From Hemileia vastatrix (lineage: Eukaryota; Basidiomycota; Pucciniomycetes; Pucciniales; Zaghouaniaceae), in contig JASXTE010000186.1 of assembly GCA_030280995.1 (NCBI GenBank), positions 23,260 through 87,259 of the forward strand: DNA of 64,000 bases. Direction: 5' to 3'. A program made the position numbers and the translations under genes. The stretch's first letter is position 1. Each line of letters starts with the position of its first letter. The notes beneath the pieces are model-generated. The model was not told the DNA's origin, did no database searches, and worked only from the letters and a program-made list of their open reading frames with translations. Shown one piece after another: positions 54,963-64,000 of this stretch.

Positions 54963-55352
54963 AAGTATCTTTTCTTCAATAGCACAAGCTATATTTTTAT
55001 TCTATTTCTTCTTGGAAGGTCTACTTAAATCAAGATAATGTTATGTAATATAATATTTATAACGATTTTTTATTGGAGTAAAGAGACTATGAACAGCTGA
55101 AATAATGAATTTTCTCCTTCTAGCGAAGCAAGAAGCAAGGATTATTTAGTTAATTATAAAGTAAATGAATATTTTATTCAAGTCAACTATTGAATGAAAG
55201 TAGTATTGGCAATAGATTCTTCTTGGAAACTACCTTGCCAAATTACATGAATATAAAGCTATAGCTTTATATACCCCTCCTTATTTCTTGACTTTTAAAA
55301 TTATGGCCCTTCAAAGCAAAAGCGTCAAAGTCTATTAAATTAAATCAAAACA
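54963..55352. other. Intergenic region trnS(UCU)-rps3, copy B
   Basis: Counterpart of 16523-16914, with the GC-rich element near 55115-55139; small indels. Confidence 0.5.
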
Positions 55353-56489
55353 ATGAATCTTCTACTTAATCGAGTATCATCTCAAAATATTGGGGGAAAA
55401 AACTCACTGACAATTCAAGGAAATCAAATTCTTTCTAATAATAGAAGTACACTTGATATTTCTATTAAAAGCACGTCACATAATAAAATGACATTTCTAG
55501 TAATGGATAAAAAAAATCTAAGTACTAGAAGAAATCAATCATCAGAAAGCAAAGAAGTATTTTGGAATCGTGGAACAACTGCGTGGAAAAACGATAGAGA
55601 TCGTATGTCTAATTCTATTGCTACTTTTTCTGGGAGTGGTACAAGAAAATTTTCTTGCTTCGCTAGTAGAAACAAAAGTTATCACTTTACAAACAATACT
55701 CTTGGAATGGGACAAACAAGAAAAATGAATGGCCATGATAATAATGCTGTGCTACTTCTTAATTCATTTTTTGGTGGGTCTATTCTTACTGGTACTAGTC
55801 TTGAAGGATCAAGAACTAGAAAAAATACAGGAAATATTGCATGTATTATCAGAAAACCATCTTTCAGTCATACAAATCATAAAGTGACAATTCAACTTTT
55901 TTATTATACGGGTATCCCTAATGAAGCTTTTTCTACAACGAATTCTACAGCAAAAAAAATGAGATCTAATGTATCCTTCCGAGGAAGAGCAAAAGATTCT
56001 CTAATGGCACATCCAAACAGAAGATCGATGCTGACTTCTCTATCTACTTATCTAGCTCAACTTTATAAAAAAGAAGTTTCTCTAGTTATGATTCGTCTGC
56101 ATTATCCATATCTAGATAGTTATATTCTAGCACAATATCTTGCTCATAATGCACCAAATAATACCTTTATTCAATTTCAAGAAACTATCTTCACCAATGC
56201 AGCAAAAGCATTTCATAGTTCTGATCTACCTAGTCATATTACAGGAATTAAAGTACAAATTTCAGGACGACTGACTACAGAATCTGTAATTCCACGTATC
56301 ACGGTAAAATCTAGTCTAATTGGATCATTTGGTGGATCTGATAAAGGGAAATCTACTCTAGCGGAACAAAAAACAAATGCAAGAAATAACTCAGGTAAAA
56401 TTAGACGAGTTATTGATTACTCTAGATTTACTCATAAAAATAATCTAGGATCCTTTACTATTAAAGTATGGATTGCATCAAGACAATAA
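55353..56489 (+). CDS. rps3: Mitochondrial ribosomal protein S3, copy B
   Basis: 378 residues. Differs from copy A at two residues (Gly for Ser in Y-T-x-I-P-N, Leu for Val in D-S-x-M-A-H) plus a few silent changes. The last difference between the two units lies here (56189). C6 at 56518-56523. Confidence 0.85.
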   Translation: MNLLLNRVSSQNIGGKNSLTIQGNQILSNNRSTLDISIKSTSHNKMTFLVMDKKNLSTRRNQSSESKEVFWNRGTTAWKNDRDRMSNSIATFSGSGTRKFSCFASRNKSYHFTNNTLGMGQTRKMNGHDNNAVLLLNSFFGGSILTGTSLEGSRTRKNTGNIACIIRKPSFSHTNHKVTIQLFYYTGIPNEAFSTTNSTAKKMRSNVSFRGRAKDSLMAHPNRRSMLTSLSTYLAQLYKKEVSLVMIRLHYPYLDSYILAQYLAHNAPNNTFIQFQETIFTNAAKAFHSSDLPSHITGIKVQISGRLTTESVIPRITVKSSLIGSFGGSDKGKSTLAEQKTNARNNSGKIRRVIDYSRFTHKNNLGSFTIKVWIASRQ

Positions 56490-56737
56490 AGTCATTTATA
56501 GAACTTTGTGAAACAAACCCCCCTATCTAATTTATCGATAAATTATTCAATTGCTTATATACAATAAAATTTTATGAAAATTTCTATCTTTAAAGTAATA
56601 AGTTTGATTTAACAAAAAAAGTCAAGTGAAATTCTTTTTTAACGAAGCGATTTCTCCTTCGAAGAAGAGATTCAAAAGACCTTATTTTAAGAGTGTCATA
56701 TTATTATTTATAGGAATCGATGACAATATAGAGTATA

Positions 56738-59700
56738 CAATTAAGTAATTAAAGGGGTTATTAGGGATGCCTAGCAGATATATTTGAAAGGAAGTATAAG
56801 ACTTAAAGTATAAATAATAATTCTATCTATTTAGACAATCCTAAGGAAAACCAAAAAGAAGAATAGAATTGTAATTTCTTAATTTAATAAGACAAGAAAA
56901 TATCAAATTCTCTTCGGTGTAACTACGTTGGGAAGTAAAACATTATAGTACCAATAGGAAAGGAAATCAACAGAGACTTCGGAAGTAATGGTGAGTGAAA
57001 CCGAAATAGCCAAAAAAACGATTTAAATAAAAGTTTCTAAAAGAATTTTAGAAAGAGCTGTAATAAGTAATTTTTAATTGAAATACTATAAACTAACAAT
57101 ACTTTGGAATAAGTACTATTATCGATTAGATAAACCATAGAAGGTGAAAGTCCTGTATAAATTTAAATCGTTTCTTAGTAAGTAATTACTTACTGAGTGT
57201 TTACTAAATTTCATCATAAGAATTTAGTAAATGTTTAAGTAATATGGGGACGTCAGCCCTGTATGAATAAGAGGGTACCATCCTTCAAGGCTAAGTATAA
57301 TATATCTAGCGATAGTGAAGAGTAACGTGAGTGAAAGGTGAAAAGTAAGTAGATGACTAGTGAAATAGATCCTGAACTAGTAACCCTATAAGCAGTTGAA
57401 GTTGGATAGAATCTAATAACAACGTACCTTTTGCATAATGGGTCAGCGAGTTAGTTTATAAAGCAAGGTGAATAGCCTAAGCGAAAGCGACTGTTTTCCA
57501 AAATTGTATTTTTTAAAATGAAATACACAAGAAAATAGGTGATAGTTTTATGAACTAGACCCGAAGCCAAATGATCTTACCATGATCAGGCAATAAGTGG
57601 CCGAACGGTTGAATGTTGCAAAATTCTCCGATGAATTGTGGTAAGGGGTGAAAGGCCAATCTAATTTGGATGATAGCTGGTATTCTGCGAAACCTATTTA
57701 GGTAGGGCGTTTGTTTATAGATTATTATATGTACAGCACTGATCATCATACTTACTATTTATTGAAAGTAGTTTCTACTCTTGATAGATAGTAGTGATTC
57801 TATCACTATGTTAAATTGGGGGGTATTACAACTCTACCATTGATGGTTAACCTCGGAAGGATAATAATTGATAACAAGCGCACAGTCTATTCATGATAAG
57901 GTGGATAGACAAAAGGGAAACAGCCCAGAGTACGTGTTAAGGTCCCAAAATATTGCGAAGTGAATATAAGAAAGTTTTTTCATTTATTTTGAACTAAATT
58001 ATTCTCTTCTTGCGTAGCAAGAAAAAGAAATTAGTCGAAATAATCCTAATACAACCATCAAGTAGGCTTGGAGGTAGCCATCTTTTAATGATAGTGTAAC
58101 AACTCAGTGGTCAGAGTTTTACTAATTGATTAGTAAAACCGTGTCGGAAAAAAGCGTCGAAGATTTAACGGGTCTATTTTATGATTACATAGAATTAGCA
58201 ATATACCTACACCGTACCTATTATTATGTAGGGTCCCTTCGGAGAAGCAACAAAAATCAAATAAACTATATAATAGTAAGGGTAGCAGAACACTCAGTAA
58301 CTAGTTGAAGATTAGTGTTTCATTAATTGGATAGTACTGAAGAGAAAATGCTGACATGAGTAACGTAAAAAGGAGTTATAACACTCCTCACCGAATACGA
58401 AAGGGTTTCATGGATAAGTGAATCTGCCATGAGTTATACGGTCTCTAAGATATACAGGCGAATGTTTGTATTTGATGAGAAATAAGAATACATTCTATAT
58501 ATCTATTCGATTGAATAGATCAAGAAAAAGTAGAGTGCATACGATATTATTATGAATAAGAATAATGAATTATAACCGTACCCTAAACCGACACAGGTTC
58601 GTAAGTAGAGTATACTAAGGTGTAGAGATAATGCTTGTGAAGGAACTCGGCAAATTGTGCCCGTAAGTTAGACGATAAGGGTAACCGTTCTCTAGTCTCG
58701 CAAGAATATAGAGAATGTGTGTCACAAAATCGAGGGCTGCGACTGTTTACCAAAAACACAGCAACTTGCTAAGACTAACAGTATTTGTATAAGTTGTGAA
58801 CTCTGCCCAATGCCACGTAGTATAAAGAAGGTGATAGTCAAATGTATAAAGATTCAGTTTTCTGAGTTTTTATATGTTTAGTTTACTAGTCATTGACTGA
58901 TGCCGTGGTGAATGGCGGTCTTAACTATAAGGATCTGAAAGTAGCGAAATTCCTTGGCCATTAAATGTGGTCCTGCATGAATGAGGTAACGTGGCCCTGC
59001 TGTCTCCACAAGCATCTCAGTGAAATTGAATTAGCCGTGCAGATGCGGTTTGCCTTCAGTTAGACGGGAAGACCCTATGCAGCTTTACTGTAGTTTGATG
59101 TTGATTCTTTTTTACACAGGTGTAGAATACAAGGGAGTCTATTGACGACAATGAAATACCTTGACTGTAGTAATAAAGAATCTAACGCTTCGCCGAAAAA
59201 GAGATTCATCTCAAAAGTAATTGGACAGTATCAAATGGTCAGTTTGACTGGGACGGTAGCCTCTAATAAAGTATCAGAGGCCTTCAAAGGTATGTATATA
59301 TTGGTCAGAAACCAATAAACCATGTAAGGTTTATTAAAGCGTAATGGTAAAAACATGCTTTACTGAAAGATTGACAAATCAATCAGATACGCAAGTAGGA
59401 CATAGTGATCCGGTGGTACATTATGGAATGGCCATCGCTCAAGGGATAAAAGTTACGCTAGGGATAACAGGTTTATCGTTTGCGAGAGTTCATATTGTCC
59501 AAACGGTTTGACACCTCGATGTCGACTCATCTCATCCTCCAGGTGTAGTAGCTTGGAAGGGTTCAGCTGTTCGCTGATTAAAGAGGTACGCGAGTTGGGT
59601 TCAATACGACGTGAGTCAGTATGGTCCCTATCTTCTGAAGGAAAAAGTAATCAAGAAAGAACCTCCGGTTAGTACGAAAGGACCGCTGGGGATGATTCAA

Positions 59701-59953
59701 TAGTGTACCTATTGTTTACTATAGCATAGTAGGGTAGCCACAATCATGACAGATAAGCGCTGAAAGCATCTTAAGCACGAAGCACATCTTTTGAGATTAC
59801 TAGAGATAAGAAGTAGACCACTTCTTACTATTCATTGAATTTTTCAGTCTATCTTAGACGAAATATCCATCGAATAATAGGGTGCAAATGTACATATAGT
59901 AATATACTTAGTTTAGCACTACTAATCCATCAAAAAACTTAATTGTACTATAT
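56738..59953 (+). rRNA. rnl: Large subunit ribosomal RNA, copy B
   Basis: Same landmarks as copy A; no difference noticed over about 3.2 kb. Ends estimated. Confidence 0.93.
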
Positions 59954-60058
59954 TGTCTAATTTTATTTTCATTTTTATAACTTATAATGTGTTGCCTACT
60001 TCTTGCTTCGCTAAAAGAGGGTCTATCATTTCTCTTTTTCTGGAAAATAGAATGATTA

Positions 60059-60133
60059 CAGACTGATGGCCTAACGGTTGAGGGCGATCACTTTGGGAGT
60101 GGGAGTTTTGGGGTTCGACTCCCCACAGTCTGA
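60059..60133 (+). tRNA. trnP(ugg): tRNA-Pro (UGG), copy B
   Basis: Same as 21621-21695. Confidence 0.87.
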
Positions 60134-60300
60134 TTTTATTAAGAAAAGTAACTATAGTAATATACTTCTTAATTATTTGATTCGTACGAATGAATTCCTT
60201 TGAAAAGAAATTCATTCTTTTCACTTTTGATTGGGGGCGAAGCTCTACTAATAAAATGATTTTATAATAATATAAGATAAGAAGTATATAGATAAAATAA

Positions 60301-60372
60301 GGTGCTATAGCATAGAGGTCATGCGAAGTACTGTTAATGCTTATTACGAAAGTTCGAATCTTTCTAGCACCT
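60301..60372 (+). tRNA. trnN(guu): tRNA-Asn (GUU), copy B
   Basis: Same as 21863-21934. Confidence 0.88.
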
Positions 60373-60622
60373 TAAAAGAAAGAAATAGAGAATTATATAT
60401 ATCTTTATTAAGGCCTTCGGCGGTATTTTTAGGAGATCGCAAATAAATAAAGAGATTTTTATTTGGGAGAAAAATTCATTGTTCATTAATTCAAAACTCA
60501 AAAATGATATTTATATAGGTGCTCCAATTTTTCCTTTGGTCTTACTAAGTAGTAATAGCAATAAAAGGGATCGAAATTGATTTGAATTCTAGCTTTATTA
60601 GTACATAAAGTCGCATATTATA

Positions 60623-60696
60623 GAGGGTATAACTCAGTTGGTTAGAGTGCGATACTTTTAATATCGAGGTCGTAGGTTCGACTCCTACTGCCCTTA
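60623..60696 (+). tRNA. trnK(uuu): tRNA-Lys (UUU), copy B
   Basis: Same as 22185-22258. Confidence 0.92.
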
Positions 60697-60806
60697 TTCT
60701 ATTCTATTATTCTTTTTTACTTCATCTAATTTTTCTGATTAGTTTAGTAACTCATGAATTAATAAGTATAATTTGGAGGAGGGAGGGAAAACGAAATAAC
60801 TATTAA

Positions 60807-60894
60807 GGACAAACCGCCATTGGAGAAGTTAAGGCGATTGCTAATTGTCTGGAAGATTTTAAATTCCTTAGGAGTTCGAATCTCCTTTTGTCCG
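60807..60894 (+). tRNA. trnS(gcu): tRNA-Ser (GCU), copy B
   Basis: Same as 22369-22456. Confidence 0.9.
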
Positions 60895-61078
60895 ATTCAT
60901 ATTCAATTTCTGGTTTCAACCAGAAAAAATAAAGAATCATTTCTTCTAATTCGCATGAAATTAGAAAGATTTCAAATTTGTTGTATTCATTTTTTATTTT
61001 TTGTTTTTATGATAGTTTATTTGATAAGTATTTTTTTAAAGAATACTTATTTGCTACGTGTGGACAATTTTAATTTAA

Positions 61079-64000
<2,922 letters not shown>

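Overview
The window is mitochondrial DNA of a fungus. It carries the standard fungal set: nad1-6, nad4L, cox1-3, cob, atp6, atp8, atp9, rps3, small and large rRNA, and 23 tRNA genes per unit, in A+T-rich DNA with group I introns and homing endonucleases. TGG encodes every conserved Trp and the only Trp tRNA has anticodon CCA, so UGA is not obviously Trp. That, rps3, a candidate RNase P RNA and mobile endonucleases with displaced gene ends suggest an early-diverging (non-Dikarya) fungus, but I cannot name the species.

Layout: the window holds one complete genome unit (copy A, 1-37301, 37.3 kb) followed directly, head to tail, by most of a second unit (copy B, 37302-64000, cut inside cox1). Unit order is nad4, trnM, trnE, trnT, trnQ, nad6, trnC, trnW, atp9 on plus; atp6, atp8, nad1, cox2, trnV, rns on minus; then trnD, nad4L, nad5, trnH, a candidate rnpB, trnM, trnS(UCU), rps3, rnl, trnP, trnN, trnK, trnS(GCU), cox1, trnA, trnF, trnY, trnS(UGA), cox3, a free-standing GIY-YIG gene, trnI, cob, trnL, trnR, trnG, nad2 and nad3 on plus.

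The copies are not identical. From the unit start to about 17.75 kb they differ by scattered substitutions and indels. These include a 1138-bp group I intron in nad5 present only in copy B and a one-base insertion breaking nad4 in copy A. From there through cox1 I saw no difference. This looks like two mitotypes joined in one molecule or assembly.

The most notable signal is decoding. Conserved Arg positions use CGN, AGA falls at family-conserved Ser positions, and a Ser-type (long variable arm) tRNA with anticodon UCU exists beside its paralog trnS(GCU). No ordinary trnR(UCU) was found. Leu is written almost only with CTN and no trnL(UAA) was found. This suggests a fungal mitochondrial code with AGR = Ser and unused UUR. 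Other points: a cox3 3' end apparently replaced by a mobile endonuclease, with the old 3' end left downstream; GC-rich palindromic elements that have entered coding and rRNA genes; and a C-tract after nearly every protein gene. The proteins together form respiratory complexes I, III, IV and ATP synthase, with rRNAs, tRNAs, Rps3 and possibly RNase P RNA serving organellar translation.
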